Source: Paenibacillus cookii
Lineage (GTDB): Bacteria; Bacillota; Bacilli; Paenibacillales; Paenibacillaceae
NCBI RefSeq assembly: GCF_018333375.1
Contig: NZ_BORW01000006.1
Location: 146,532-210,531 of the forward strand
Length of the DNA: 64,000 nt
Direction of reading: 5' to 3'
The translations under genes were made by a program, and so were the position numbers. The number at the start of each line of letters is the position of its first letter. Positions within the stretch are counted from its first letter, which is position 1. Shown in pieces: positions 51,177 through 59,438 of this stretch. Under the pieces are notes generated by a model. That model did not search any database, had not been told where the DNA came from, and worked only from the letters and a program-made list of their open reading frames with translations.

Positions 51177-51983
51177 ATGAAAATGAATTCGGCTGCAGCG
51201 AAGGACGTCTTTACGTATGTCAGTTCCCAGTCTTCAGAGCAGCGGCTCTCCACGTACCGCGGGCGGTTCGTTTGCAGATACGCCTACGGACGGGCAATGG
51301 AAAGTTTGGTGCAGGGGGAAAAGGGGCAGGATTTTGTCGGCGTCCACATCGATGGGGACGTGTGCAATTTCGTGTTATGCGACGGAGTCAGCATGAGTTA
51401 TAGGGGAGATTTTGCGGCGCGGTTTCTGGGACATACGCTGCTCGAGTGGCTGGGAAAGACCCGTGAATGGTCGTCGGCGGGCTTTGCCGGTTTTATGCGG
51501 GAAATTACCGTGGCCGCTTCCGCGCAGTTAAAGCAGCTGATTCCTCCCAGCGAGACGCCTTCCTTGCTCCGCGAGGTTCTTGAGGACAAGCAGCGGCTTG
51601 GCAGCCAGACGATGTACATTTGCGGCCGCATCGAGCTGCCGACGTCCAAGAGAAAGCAAGGAAGGATATGGATGGCTTGGCAGGGGGATTCGCGGCTGCG
51701 GTTCTGGAGGCACGAGACGGAGATCAGCGAGCATTTCCGGGGAACGATGCAGACGAATGAACGCTGGTCGACGCTTACGGGGCCTGTCGGCGGCCAGCCG
51801 CATGTGTATCAGACCCGGCTGGAATACGGGATGCCGATGAGGCTCCAGTTATACACGGACGGGCTGGACGATCTGGACCCGATCCGCGAGCCGCTCCCCG
51901 ACGAACAAATCCAGGTTCTGCTGGAAGCGCGACATACCGGCGGGCTGCAGGACGATGCGGCATTTTTGGAGCTTAAATGGTAG
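51177..51983 (+). CDS. PP2C-family Ser/Thr phosphatase
   Basis: A 268-residue PPM-type phosphatase. Metal-binding segments are recognisable: LCDGVSMSY (motif DG), MAWQGDSRLRFW (GDSR), LYTDGLDDL and DDAAFLEL with the last conserved Asp. It would reverse phosphorylation by the kinase two genes upstream. It has no transmembrane helix. The ATG follows GGAAGGGG. A strong terminator ends the locus. The first metal Asp is in an unusual context (QDFVGVHIDGD), so activity should be tested. Confidence 0.82.
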   Translation: MKMNSAAAKDVFTYVSSQSSEQRLSTYRGRFVCRYAYGRAMESLVQGEKGQDFVGVHIDGDVCNFVLCDGVSMSYRGDFAARFLGHTLLEWLGKTREWSSAGFAGFMREITVAASAQLKQLIPPSETPSLLREVLEDKQRLGSQTMYICGRIELPTSKRKQGRIWMAWQGDSRLRFWRHETEISEHFRGTMQTNERWSTLTGPVGGQPHVYQTRLEYGMPMRLQLYTDGLDDLDPIREPLPDEQIQVLLEARHTGGLQDDAAFLELKW

Positions 51984-52016
51984 AACGGCGTTCAAGATGA
52001 AGCCGGATCATTCGGC

Positions 52017-52041
52017 CCGGGCCGAACGGCCCGGTTTTTTT
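52017..52041 (+). terminator. Terminator of the type VII/triad locus
   Basis: CCGGGCC-GAAC-GGCCCGG followed by seven T. Confidence 0.93.
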
Positions 52042-52166
52042 GTCGTCCCTGGGCCAGCGTCCGGGGATTTGTTTTTTCGCGGGCGTGATTAGACAGAACC
52101 TTTTTTTGGGTAATCTTGATACAAATGCAACATAATAGAATCAGGACCCAAAAGGAGAGATCTAAC

Positions 52167-52973
52167 ATGAGCCAGCAGCAAATCAATAAATTGCGTTTTT
52201 CAGGCAAAACGGCCATCGTGACCGGAGCGGGTTCCGGGATCGGCAAGGCGGCAGCCGTGAAATTGGCAACGGAAGGGGCAAACGTCGCGTTGTTCGACCT
52301 GCTGGACGACCGCACCGCCCAGGCGGAAGCCGAAATCAACGCCATCCGGCCCGGCAGCGCCCGCGCCTTCGACGTCGATACTTCGGATGCCGCGCGCGTA
52401 GAAAAAGCGGTGCTGGAAACCGCGGAGCTGTTCAAGACGGTTGACATCGTGTTTGCCAACGCGGGCATTAACGGCGTGCTGTCGCCTATCGAGGACATGA
52501 AACTCGAGGATTGGCAGCATACGTTAAGCGTCAATTTGAACGGCACGTTTTTGACGGTGAAATATGCCATTCCCCATTTGAAAAAACAAGGGGGCAGCAT
52601 CATCGTTACGAGCTCGATCAACGGCAACCGGACGTTCTCCAATTTCGGGATGGCGGCCTACAGCACTTCGAAGGCAGGACAAGTCGCGTTCGCGAAAATG
52701 GCGGCGCTGGAGTTGGCGAAATTCAAAATCCGCGTCAACGTCATCTGTCCGGGCGCCATCTCGACCAACATCGACCAGAGCACCGAAAAAACCGACGAAC
52801 TGAAGGAAATCGTCATTCCGGTACAATACCCGCAGGGCAGCCAGCCGCTGTCGGAGGGGCCGGGCACGCCGGAAAACGTAGCCGATCTCGTAGCCTTTTT
52901 GGCTTCGGACGAATCGATCCATATCACCGGCACCCAGGTGTACATCGACGGAGCGGAGTCGCTTCTCCGGTAA
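52167..52973 (+). CDS. Short-chain dehydrogenase/reductase
   Basis: Classical SDR of 268 residues: cofactor loop TGAGSGIG near residue 20, NNAG-like FANAGI, catalytic Ser in VTSSINGNR, and the Tyr/Lys pair in AAYSTSKAG. The chain ends TGTQVYIDGAESLLR. Hydroxyl/keto substrate unknown. AAAGGAGAG precedes the ATG at 52167. It stands alone and is not part of the type VII locus, whose terminator lies 126 bases upstream. Confidence 0.9.
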   Translation: MSQQQINKLRFSGKTAIVTGAGSGIGKAAAVKLATEGANVALFDLLDDRTAQAEAEINAIRPGSARAFDVDTSDAARVEKAVLETAELFKTVDIVFANAGINGVLSPIEDMKLEDWQHTLSVNLNGTFLTVKYAIPHLKKQGGSIIVTSSINGNRTFSNFGMAAYSTSKAGQVAFAKMAALELAKFKIRVNVICPGAISTNIDQSTEKTDELKEIVIPVQYPQGSQPLSEGPGTPENVADLVAFLASDESIHITGTQVYIDGAESLLR

Positions 52974-53093
52974 GACGGCTTCAGCCAAGCCGTTTCCGCT
53001 TCCGCCGCCAGCGGTTTTCTTTCGTTTGACAGCGCCGGCGGTTCATGTTTTCATAAGGGTGGAACGCATCTTTTCAACTGGGAGGTTTCCGCC

Positions 53094-53465
53094 ATGGGAA
53101 TCATGTCTTGGCTTGCTGAAGAGCGCATCCATAAGGCCATGGAACAAGGCGAGTTCAAGGATTTGGCAGGCAAAGGAAAACCGCTGGAGCTGGAGGACTT
53201 GTCGCATATTCCCGAGGACCTTCGGATGTCGTATAAAGTCATGAAAAACGCAGGAGTTATTCCGGAGGAGATGCAGCTGCAAGGCGAACTGCTGAAGCTG
53301 AGGGATTTGATATACGCCTGCGAAAACGCCGGCGAAAAAGAAAAGCTGAAACGGTCGCTGACCGAAAAAAAGCTGCGCTTCCAAATGCTTATGGAGCAAC
53401 GAGGGTTAAGCGGAAGCACGGCGTTTCTGGAATACGAGCCTAAAATCCGCGGCCGCTTGGAGTAG
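53094..53465 (+). CDS. DUF1992-domain protein
   Basis: A 123-residue protein with the DUF1992 domain (AEERIHKAMEQGEFKDLAGKGKPLELED), shared with the C-terminal part of DnaJ homologue C28. The function in bacteria is unknown. GGGAGG precedes the ATG. A bidirectional terminator follows, shared with gluQRS on the other strand. Confidence 0.85.
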   Translation: MGIMSWLAEERIHKAMEQGEFKDLAGKGKPLELEDLSHIPEDLRMSYKVMKNAGVIPEEMQLQGELLKLRDLIYACENAGEKEKLKRSLTEKKLRFQMLMEQRGLSGSTAFLEYEPKIRGRLE

Positions 53466-53512
53466 GCATAATCAGACGGCCGTATGCGGCGGCGTGCGGT
53501 TGGCCGAACCGG

Positions 53513-53564
53513 AAAAAACCTCTATCCTTGCCTTGAACCTATGGCGAAGGGATAGAGGTTTTTT
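53513..53564. terminator. Bidirectional terminator between DUF1992 gene and gluQRS
   Basis: AAAAAACCTCTATCC pairs with GGATAGAGGTTTTTT. Confidence 0.92.
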
Positions 53565-53568
53565 GCCG

Positions 53569-54558
53569 TTATGAAGCGCCATGCAAACGGGAAAGCATCT
53601 CGCCGGTAATGACGATCGGTTCGGAAGGTAGCTTGTCCATGCGGAAAAGGGGAATGCATTCGCGTGCGGTTAACGGCTCGGGATTCGGGGTGAATCCCGC
53701 AAGCCACATCAGCCAGCCGACCAGACGCTCAGGCGCCGTTTGGCGTTCGCGCAGGGCGGCAAGGCTGGTTCCTCCATGCCGCTTGGCCAGCCTCTTGCCG
53801 TCCGGTCCCATAAATAACGGGACATGGGCGAACGACGGTGCTTCCATCCCGAGGGCTTTGTACAGCAGCAGCTGCCTCGGGACCGAATCGAGCAGGTCCG
53901 CTCCCCGGAGGACGTCCGTAATCCCCATCATGTGGTCGTCAACGACGACGGCCAGCTGGTAGGAGATCATGCGATCCGCCCGCCGGACGATAAAATCGCC
54001 GCCCGCGGCCGCATCGAATGTCTGCGTCCCCGCAACGCCGTCATGGAACACAAGCTGTTCATGCCGGACCTTAAACCGCAGGGACGGTTCTTTCACCAAC
54101 GATTTGCGGTCCGCCTCTTCGTCGGTCAGGTTCCGGCAGGTACCGGGATAAGCGGGTCCCTCCGAGGACAGGCCGTGGGGAGCGCTCGCTGCCGCCAGCA
54201 GGTCCGCACGGCTGCAGAAGCAGCGGAACAAATATCCATTCTCTTGAAGCCGCTTCAGCGCTTCGTCGTAATATTCCATGCGTTCGCTTTGCGTATACGG
54301 GCCTAACGGGCCGCCGATATCCGGACCTTCGTCCCAATCGAGCCCGAGCCAATGTAAATCGTCCAGGATTTGTTTGGCGAGATGGGGTTTGGAACGCTGG
54401 GTGTCGATATCTTCCATCCGCAAAATAAAGGTCCCGTCCGCGCTTCGGATTTGCAGCCAGGACAGCAGGGCCGTCCAGGCGTTGCCGATGTGCAGTTCGC
54501 CTGAAGGCGTTGGCGCGAATCGGCCTCGCGCCCGACGTAGGTTCTGGCTCAAAGTCAT
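53569..54558 (-). CDS. gluQRS: Glutamyl-Q tRNA(Asp) synthetase
   Basis: A truncated class I glutamyl-tRNA synthetase of 329 residues that attaches glutamate to queuosine 34 of tRNA-Asp. It has the catalytic core with HIGN, the zinc module CFCSRADL ... YPGTC and the KMSKS-like KRLAKRHG, and it lacks the anticodon-binding domain. These three features separate it from GltX. A ribosome site is weak before the ATG at 54558. The gene is divergent from hrpB. Confidence 0.94.
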   Translation of the reverse strand: MTLSQNLRRARGRFAPTPSGELHIGNAWTALLSWLQIRSADGTFILRMEDIDTQRSKPHLAKQILDDLHWLGLDWDEGPDIGGPLGPYTQSERMEYYDEALKRLQENGYLFRCFCSRADLLAAASAPHGLSSEGPAYPGTCRNLTDEEADRKSLVKEPSLRFKVRHEQLVFHDGVAGTQTFDAAAGGDFIVRRADRMISYQLAVVVDDHMMGITDVLRGADLLDSVPRQLLLYKALGMEAPSFAHVPLFMGPDGKRLAKRHGGTSLAALRERQTAPERLVGWLMWLAGFTPNPEPLTARECIPLFRMDKLPSEPIVITGEMLSRLHGAS

Positions 54559-54680
54559 CGTCTCCTTTAAAAATGCGCTTCGTACATTTTATAGCAAACA
54601 GGCGTGGATATCCAGTCGCTGATCGCACTATAATGGAAGTAGTTCAAACATAGGTTGGAAAGACATGGTGATGGAGAACA

Positions 54681-57185
54681 ATGAACGAATTACCGATTCA
54701 GCGGGTTCTGCCCGAGCTTCTGGACCGATTGCGCCGCGGCGGTTCCGCGGTCCTTGTCGCCGAACCGGGAGCGGGAAAAACGACGCAGGTCCCGCTTGCA
54801 TTCATACATGAGGAGTGGCTGTCCGGACGTAAAATCGTCATGCTGGAGCCGCGCCGCCTGGCCGCCCGTTCGGCGGCCGAATACATGTCCCGGATGCTTG
54901 GCGAGCAGCCGGGAGGGACGGTCGGCTACCGCGTCAGAATGGATAGCCGGACAAGCCGCGCGACCAAAATCGAAGTCGTTACCGAAGGCATATTGACGCG
55001 AATGCTGCAAAGCGATCCCGGTCTGGAAGACGTCGGCATGATCATTTTTGACGAATTCCATGAGCGGAACCTGCAAGGGGATTTGGGGCTTGCCCTGGCA
55101 TTGGAAGCAAAGGCCGCTTTGCGGGAGGATCTCCGCATCCTGGTGATGTCCGCAACGCTTGAAGCCGAGCCGGTGGCCGCGCTGCTTGGGAATGCCCCAG
55201 TCGTGAACTGCCCTGGCAGGCAGTTTCCGGTCGAAACGGTTTATAGGCCGCCCGCTGCCGGCACGCCGCTGGAAAAACATATGGCGGCCGTCATTCGCGA
55301 GGCGTCCGCCAGCCATCCCGGCGACGTGCTTGCTTTCCTTCCGGGCCGGGGAGAAATCCGCCGGGTGCAAGCCGAGCTTGAAAGCGGCGGCATCCCGGCA
55401 GACTGCGTGGTCCGGCCGCTGTATGGCCAGCTGCCGCAAAAGGAGCAGGAGGCTGCCGTGCTTCCCGATCCGCAAGGCAGGCGCAAATGGATCCTCGCGA
55501 CGTCGATCGCGGAGACGAGTTTGACGATCGACGGCGTACGCATCGTCGTCGATTGCGGTTATATGCGCACGCAGCTCTTTTCCGCCCGGACAGGCATGCC
55601 GTATCTGGCGACGGACCGGGTCTCCCGCGCTTCCGCGGACCAACGCAGGGGCCGGGCCGGCCGTACGGCTCCCGGCATCGCGTACCGGTTATGGAGCCAT
55701 GAGGTGCAAAATCATCTGCGTTCGCGGAATACCCCCGAAATGTTGCAAACCGACCTGGCCCCGCTCGCCCTGGAACTTGCCGCCTGGGGCGTGCAGGATC
55801 CGCGGGACATGCTTTGGCTTGATCCTCCGCCGGAAAACGCGTACGAGCGGGGAAAAGAGCTGCTGCAGCGCCTCGGCGCCGCCCGTCCGGACGGTTCCGT
55901 GACGGAAAAGGGCAGAAAAATGGCGGAGTTGGGCCTGCATCCGAGGTTGTCGGCGATGATGCTTCAAGCGGAGGAGATGGGGCAAAGCGGGCTGGCCGCC
56001 GTCCTTGCCGCCGTATTGCAGGAGCGGGACATCTTCCGCGCCGGCCCGGGGGCAGGTCCGGATTCGGATATCCGGAGCCGCGTGCAGGCGGTAAACCGGT
56101 GGGAGCAGCAAGGCGTTGCGGGCTCCCATATAGACGAAGCGGCCTTGAAGCGAATCGTCCAGGAAAGCCGGTATATGCAGAAACGGCTTGATACGAATTC
56201 GGCCGGGGCTTGGCAGATCGAAAAAAGCGGCCTGCTCCTGTCCTTCGCCTATCCGGACCGGATCGGCCAAAGCCGTGGCGGCGGAAAATTTCTGCTGACA
56301 TCCGGGCGCGGGGTGGAACTGCCCGGAGAGCAGCCGCTAAGCCGCGAGGCCTATGTGACGGTGGCGGCGGTCGACGACAGGAAGGGAGCGGAAGGGAAGA
56401 TTCTGCTCGCCGCTCCCGTCAGCCTTGAAGACCTTCGGCGGCATCACGGGGACGACATTACGGAGGAGACGACCGTAGAATGGGACCCGTCGCTGGGCGG
56501 CGTAAAATCCCGCCATCAGCTGCGCCTCGGCGCGATCGTCCTGCGCGAGTCGCCTGCCGCCGAGCCGCCGGCGGAAGCGGTGGCGCAGGCTTTGCTGGAC
56601 GGGATCCGCGCCGAAGGGCTGGGGATCCTTGCCTGGACCAAGCAGGCCGTGCAGCTTCGCCAGCGCCTGCAGCTTATGCACGAGGCCGACCCCGATTGGC
56701 CGGACATGGGGGACGAGGCTCTGCTGGAACATCTGGAGGAATGGCTGCTGCCCTATCTTTACGGCATCAAAAGCCGGAGCGGCCTTCAGAAGCTGCAGCT
56801 GGTTCCGATCCTGGAGCAGATGGTCGGGTGGGACAAAAAGTCCCGGCTCGATCAAGAAGCGCCGACGCATATCACCGTCCCGAGCGGCTCCAAAATAGCC
56901 GTGGATTACAGCAATCCGAAGCAGCCCGTGCTGGCGGTGAAGCTGCAGGAAATGTTCGGGCTTCACGAAACGCCGAAAATCTGCTTCGGCAAAATCCCTT
57001 TGACCATCCATCTGCTGTCGCCGGCGCAGCGGCCGGTCCAAATCACTTCGGATTTGGCGAGCTTTTGGAAACACGGATATTTTGAAGTGAAAAAGGATTT
57101 GAAAGGACGGTATCCGAAGCATTACTGGCCGGACGACCCGCTGGAAGCGATCCCGACGAGACGCACGCGTCCCCATCCCCAATAA
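54681..57185 (+). CDS. hrpB: ATP-dependent helicase HrpB
   Basis: DEAH-type RNA helicase-like protein of 834 residues. Motif I is AEPGAGKTT, motif II is the variant DEFH in IIFDEFHERN, motif III is SATLE, and motif VI is QRRGRAGRTAPG. The helicase core is followed by HA2 and the HrpB-specific C-terminal domain ending in HYWPDDP. The function in Gram-positive bacteria is unknown. The ATG is at 54681. The protein is the longest plus-strand product in this part and ends with a clear terminator. Confidence 0.92.
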   Translation: MNELPIQRVLPELLDRLRRGGSAVLVAEPGAGKTTQVPLAFIHEEWLSGRKIVMLEPRRLAARSAAEYMSRMLGEQPGGTVGYRVRMDSRTSRATKIEVVTEGILTRMLQSDPGLEDVGMIIFDEFHERNLQGDLGLALALEAKAALREDLRILVMSATLEAEPVAALLGNAPVVNCPGRQFPVETVYRPPAAGTPLEKHMAAVIREASASHPGDVLAFLPGRGEIRRVQAELESGGIPADCVVRPLYGQLPQKEQEAAVLPDPQGRRKWILATSIAETSLTIDGVRIVVDCGYMRTQLFSARTGMPYLATDRVSRASADQRRGRAGRTAPGIAYRLWSHEVQNHLRSRNTPEMLQTDLAPLALELAAWGVQDPRDMLWLDPPPENAYERGKELLQRLGAARPDGSVTEKGRKMAELGLHPRLSAMMLQAEEMGQSGLAAVLAAVLQERDIFRAGPGAGPDSDIRSRVQAVNRWEQQGVAGSHIDEAALKRIVQESRYMQKRLDTNSAGAWQIEKSGLLLSFAYPDRIGQSRGGGKFLLTSGRGVELPGEQPLSREAYVTVAAVDDRKGAEGKILLAAPVSLEDLRRHHGDDITEETTVEWDPSLGGVKSRHQLRLGAIVLRESPAAEPPAEAVAQALLDGIRAEGLGILAWTKQAVQLRQRLQLMHEADPDWPDMGDEALLEHLEEWLLPYLYGIKSRSGLQKLQLVPILEQMVGWDKKSRLDQEAPTHITVPSGSKIAVDYSNPKQPVLAVKLQEMFGLHETPKICFGKIPLTIHLLSPAQRPVQITSDLASFWKHGYFEVKKDLKGRYPKHYWPDDPLEAIPTRRTRPHPQ

Positions 57186-57197
57186 TAGCGATACAAA

Positions 57198-57228
57198 CAA
57201 GGCTTCTGCTTTCGCAGAGGCCTTTTTC
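57198..57228 (+). terminator. Terminator of hrpB
   Basis: AGGCTTCTGC-TTTC-GCAGAGGCC followed by five T. Confidence 0.85.
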
Positions 57229-57256
57229 TATCGGCGGTGCGGGCCGCAAAAAGGAC

Positions 57257-57559
57257 TTATCGCCGGCGCGGCATCATTTTACGAACTTTGCTTGCCCACT
57301 TGATATCCCTTTCCCATTGCTCCGATGCGTCGGCCGTCAGCCAATCTTGATCGAGGCATAACTTAAGCAAGCGTTCCTCCAAATAGATGGAATGCATGAG
57401 ATGAGCCAACAGCTCTTCCATCAGCGCGTCATCTGCGGCAGCTTCGATGCAGTCCGCCAGCAATGTCATGCGCAGCCGGTTATCCTGCAACATGTCCTGC
57501 GCGATGAATTGATCATTAAACGCTTTGATGCCCAGCAAGCTTTCCGTCACGGGATTCAA
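57257..57559 (-). CDS. CotF-like spore coat protein
   Basis: A 100-residue protein with FNDQFIAQDMLQDNRLRMTLLADCIEAAADDALMEELL, similar to the four-helix CotF domain in which a conserved QD motif precedes a helical bundle. Such proteins locate to the spore coat. The start is TTG at 57559 after GAGGTG; a longer frame upstream lacks a site. It probably follows the next entry in one transcript. The CotF match is moderate. Confidence 0.6.
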   Translation of the reverse strand: MNPVTESLLGIKAFNDQFIAQDMLQDNRLRMTLLADCIEAAADDALMEELLAHLMHSIYLEERLLKLCLDQDWLTADASEQWERDIKWASKVRKMMPRRR

Positions 57560-57605
57560 AGGTAGACACCTCGCTTTTTGCTCTTCGAAAAACTCAGCCG
57601 GGATT

Positions 57606-57824
57606 TTACTGGCGGTCCAACCTGTCGTCAAAAGCATCCAGCAGCCGCCGATTCAGTTCCGCATACTCCATTGCGAGCCTTGCAAGCTCCGGGGAGGTGA
57701 TCAATTGGACGAACGTGCCGGATTTGACAAGCCGCAGCGTCTCATGCCGAAGAAGGCCTTGCCATTGGAAGCAGGCTGCCGCAGTGTTTTGGATAGGGGA
57801 CGAGTGCCCGGACATTTTTTCCAT
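57606..57824 (-). CDS. Small hypothetical protein upstream of the CotF-like gene
   Basis: A 72-residue protein (MEKMSGHSSPIQNTAAACF...) with an amphipathic C-terminal helix (LARLAMEYAELNRRLLDAFDD). GGAG precedes the ATG by about 8 bases. It ends 46 bases before the CotF-like gene, and a joint spore-related role is inferred. No family recognised. Confidence 0.5.
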   Translation of the reverse strand: MEKMSGHSSPIQNTAAACFQWQGLLRHETLRLVKSGTFVQLITSPELARLAMEYAELNRRLLDAFDDRLDRQ

Positions 57825-57937
57825 AGACGTACTCCATTCTCTTTCGGCATATTATGAGCGGAAAAAAGCGGTTTTATGAGCGGATCTGCAGGCTTGCTTC
57901 GATCTCCGGAATGAAGTTCTCTTTTTTAAAATAAGGG

Positions 57938-57966
57938 TTGACTAATATCTGAATATCATGTATCTT
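57938..57966 (+). promoter_or_regulatory. Promoter of the doxX-pirin operon
   Basis: TTGACT (57938-57943), exact 17-base spacer, and TATCTT (57961-57966), which forms the left arm of the operator listed next. Confidence 0.65.
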
Positions 57967-57978
57967 TAAATCAAGATA
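57961..57978. promoter_or_regulatory. MhqR-like operator overlapping the doxX promoter
   Basis: TATCTT-N6-AAGATA is a perfect 6-bp inverted repeat covering the -10 box. It resembles the MhqR box of Bacillus subtilis (ATCTC-N-GAGAT type), which controls quinone-responsive genes including a DoxX gene. Confidence 0.45.
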
Positions 57979-58004
57979 AATAACAAACGCATAGGAGTGA
58001 AAAT

Positions 58005-58028
58005 ATGATTCGTTTATCCAAAGCTTAG
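58005..58028 (+). CDS. Possible 7-residue leader ORF
   Basis: ATG follows AGGAGTG by 6 bases and the frame (MIRLSKA) stops within 24 bases, 77 bases before doxX. Ribosome-site spacing is good, but such a short frame may be chance. Confidence 0.2.
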   Translation: MIRLSKA

Positions 58029-58104
58029 CGCTCATTTTTTTGAACTCATATCTTAAATTAAAGCTAATTAAAATAAAGAATAAACAATAATGGAGGAATA
58101 AATA

Positions 58105-58494
58105 ATGATGATAGCTTGGGGATTGTTGATCATCCGTTTGATCGTCGGATTGACGTTTGTCGGGCACGGAGCCCAAAAATTGTTTGGGTGGTTCGGCGGT
58201 CCGGGCATTAAAGGCACGGCCGGCTGGTTCGGGTCCATCAACATCAAACCGGCGTTGCCGATGGCCGTCCTGGTCGGATTGTTCGAACTGGTGGGCGGGC
58301 TGCTGTTTGCGGCAGGCCTTTTTACGCCGGTAGGTGCGGCGATGTTGGCCGTGACGATGTTGGGAGCCATCTTGACGGTTCATATGAAAAACGGCTTCTG
58401 GAGCACTTCGGGCGGCATCGAGTTCAACCTGATCCTGCTTGCGGTCGTGGTGGGCGTTGCGTTGACCGGTCCGGGAGCTTATCATCTGTTTTAA
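58105..58494 (+). CDS. DoxX-family membrane protein
   Basis: A 129-residue protein with four transmembrane helices. The N-terminal motif RLIVGLTFVGHGAQKLFGWFGG and the inner GLFELVGGLLFAAGLFTP identify DoxX. Bacterial DoxX proteins of this type are induced by quinones and thiol-reactive electrophiles; in Bacillus subtilis a DoxX gene (mhqP) belongs to the MhqR regulon. The operator upstream has the matching shape. The ATG follows GGAGG. The pirin gene starts 42 bases after its stop. Confidence 0.9.
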   Translation: MMIAWGLLIIRLIVGLTFVGHGAQKLFGWFGGPGIKGTAGWFGSINIKPALPMAVLVGLFELVGGLLFAAGLFTPVGAAMLAVTMLGAILTVHMKNGFWSTSGGIEFNLILLAVVVGVALTGPGAYHLF

Positions 58495-58536
58495 TGACAC
58501 TGCTTGAACATCCCGTATTTGAAGGAGGGAATTGCC

Positions 58537-59307
58537 GTGAGAATTCGTTTGTACACGCCTGCGATGCAGGGAAAAGGCAAATTTGACGGAGGAAACATCA
58601 CGGAGCAGAAAGCGATCGGTTTTCCGGGCGAAGGCTCCGTCATCAACCGCGTAGGTCCGTTATATTACTGGGCATGGGCCCACACGCCGAAGGAAGGCTA
58701 CATTCCGCCGCATCCCCACTGTGGCTTCGAAATTATGACGTACGTGATTCGGGGGACCGCCGAACATGGCGATTCCCTCGGCACCCGCAGCACGATCGGC
58801 GAAGGCGGGGTGCAGGTGATCAAAGCCGGCAGCGGCGTCAGCCATGAAGAACGTTTTTTCGGTCCGGATATGGAGGCTTTTCAAATCTGGTTCGAACCTG
58901 ACCTGAAGCTGGAAGCGAAAAAAAAGCCGGCTTACGAACAGTTTGATCGGGACGACATTCCGTGCAAAGAGCAAAACGGCAGCCGCGTGAAACAGATATT
59001 GGGCGGAGAATCGCCGATCCTGCTGACGGCCGATGCCCGGATGTGGGACGTTGAGCTCAAGCCCGGCCATGAATACGCCCATACCCTGTCCAAAGGCACG
59101 ACGTTAACCGCCCTGGCGGTTCGAGGCGCAGGGGGCTGGAAGGAAGGGGTAGCGCATGAGGAAGCTTTTCATGAGCGGGATTTCATGCTGCTGACATCGG
59201 ACCGCGAGGAGGAAGTATTCCTTCATGCCGGTGACGAGGACGTAAGAATGCTGCTGATCGAAGTTCCGGAACGGGTACACTACGGGCTTTTGCCGAAAAA
59301 AATCTAA
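58537..59307 (+). CDS. Pirin-family cupin protein
   Basis: A 256-residue double-cupin protein. Metal ligands include His59 and His61 in PPHPHCGFEIMTY, followed by GGVQVIKAGSGVSHEE and DMEAFQIWF. Pirins include quercetin 2,3-dioxygenases, and many are induced by electrophiles. The adjacent DoxX gene supports a quinone or flavonoid stress role, but the substrate is unknown. The GTG at 58537 is 7 bases after AAGGAGGG; the TTG at 58504 overlaps the doxX end. Confidence 0.88.
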   Translation: MRIRLYTPAMQGKGKFDGGNITEQKAIGFPGEGSVINRVGPLYYWAWAHTPKEGYIPPHPHCGFEIMTYVIRGTAEHGDSLGTRSTIGEGGVQVIKAGSGVSHEERFFGPDMEAFQIWFEPDLKLEAKKKPAYEQFDRDDIPCKEQNGSRVKQILGGESPILLTADARMWDVELKPGHEYAHTLSKGTTLTALAVRGAGGWKEGVAHEEAFHERDFMLLTSDREEEVFLHAGDEDVRMLLIEVPERVHYGLLPKKI

Positions 59308-59319
59308 AAACATTTGTCA

Positions 59320-59362
59320 AAAGAGCGCAGCGGATGCTATAGTCTGTCTGGCGCTCTTTTTG
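59320..59362 (+). terminator. Terminator of doxX-pirin
   Basis: AAAGAGCGC and GCGCTCTTT arms around a 22-base loop, with T tail. Confidence 0.78.
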
Positions 59363-59438
59363 GCTTTTCTGCTTCAGATGCCGCATAACGGGGTTAACGA
59401 TAACCAAAAATACTTTTGATTTCAAAGGGAGGGTGGAC

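Noticed and set aside
58005..58028. Strong claim for a regulatory heptapeptide upstream of doxX
   Set aside because: Kept only as a low-confidence feature: no downstream attenuator hairpin is evident, so a regulatory role is unsupported.
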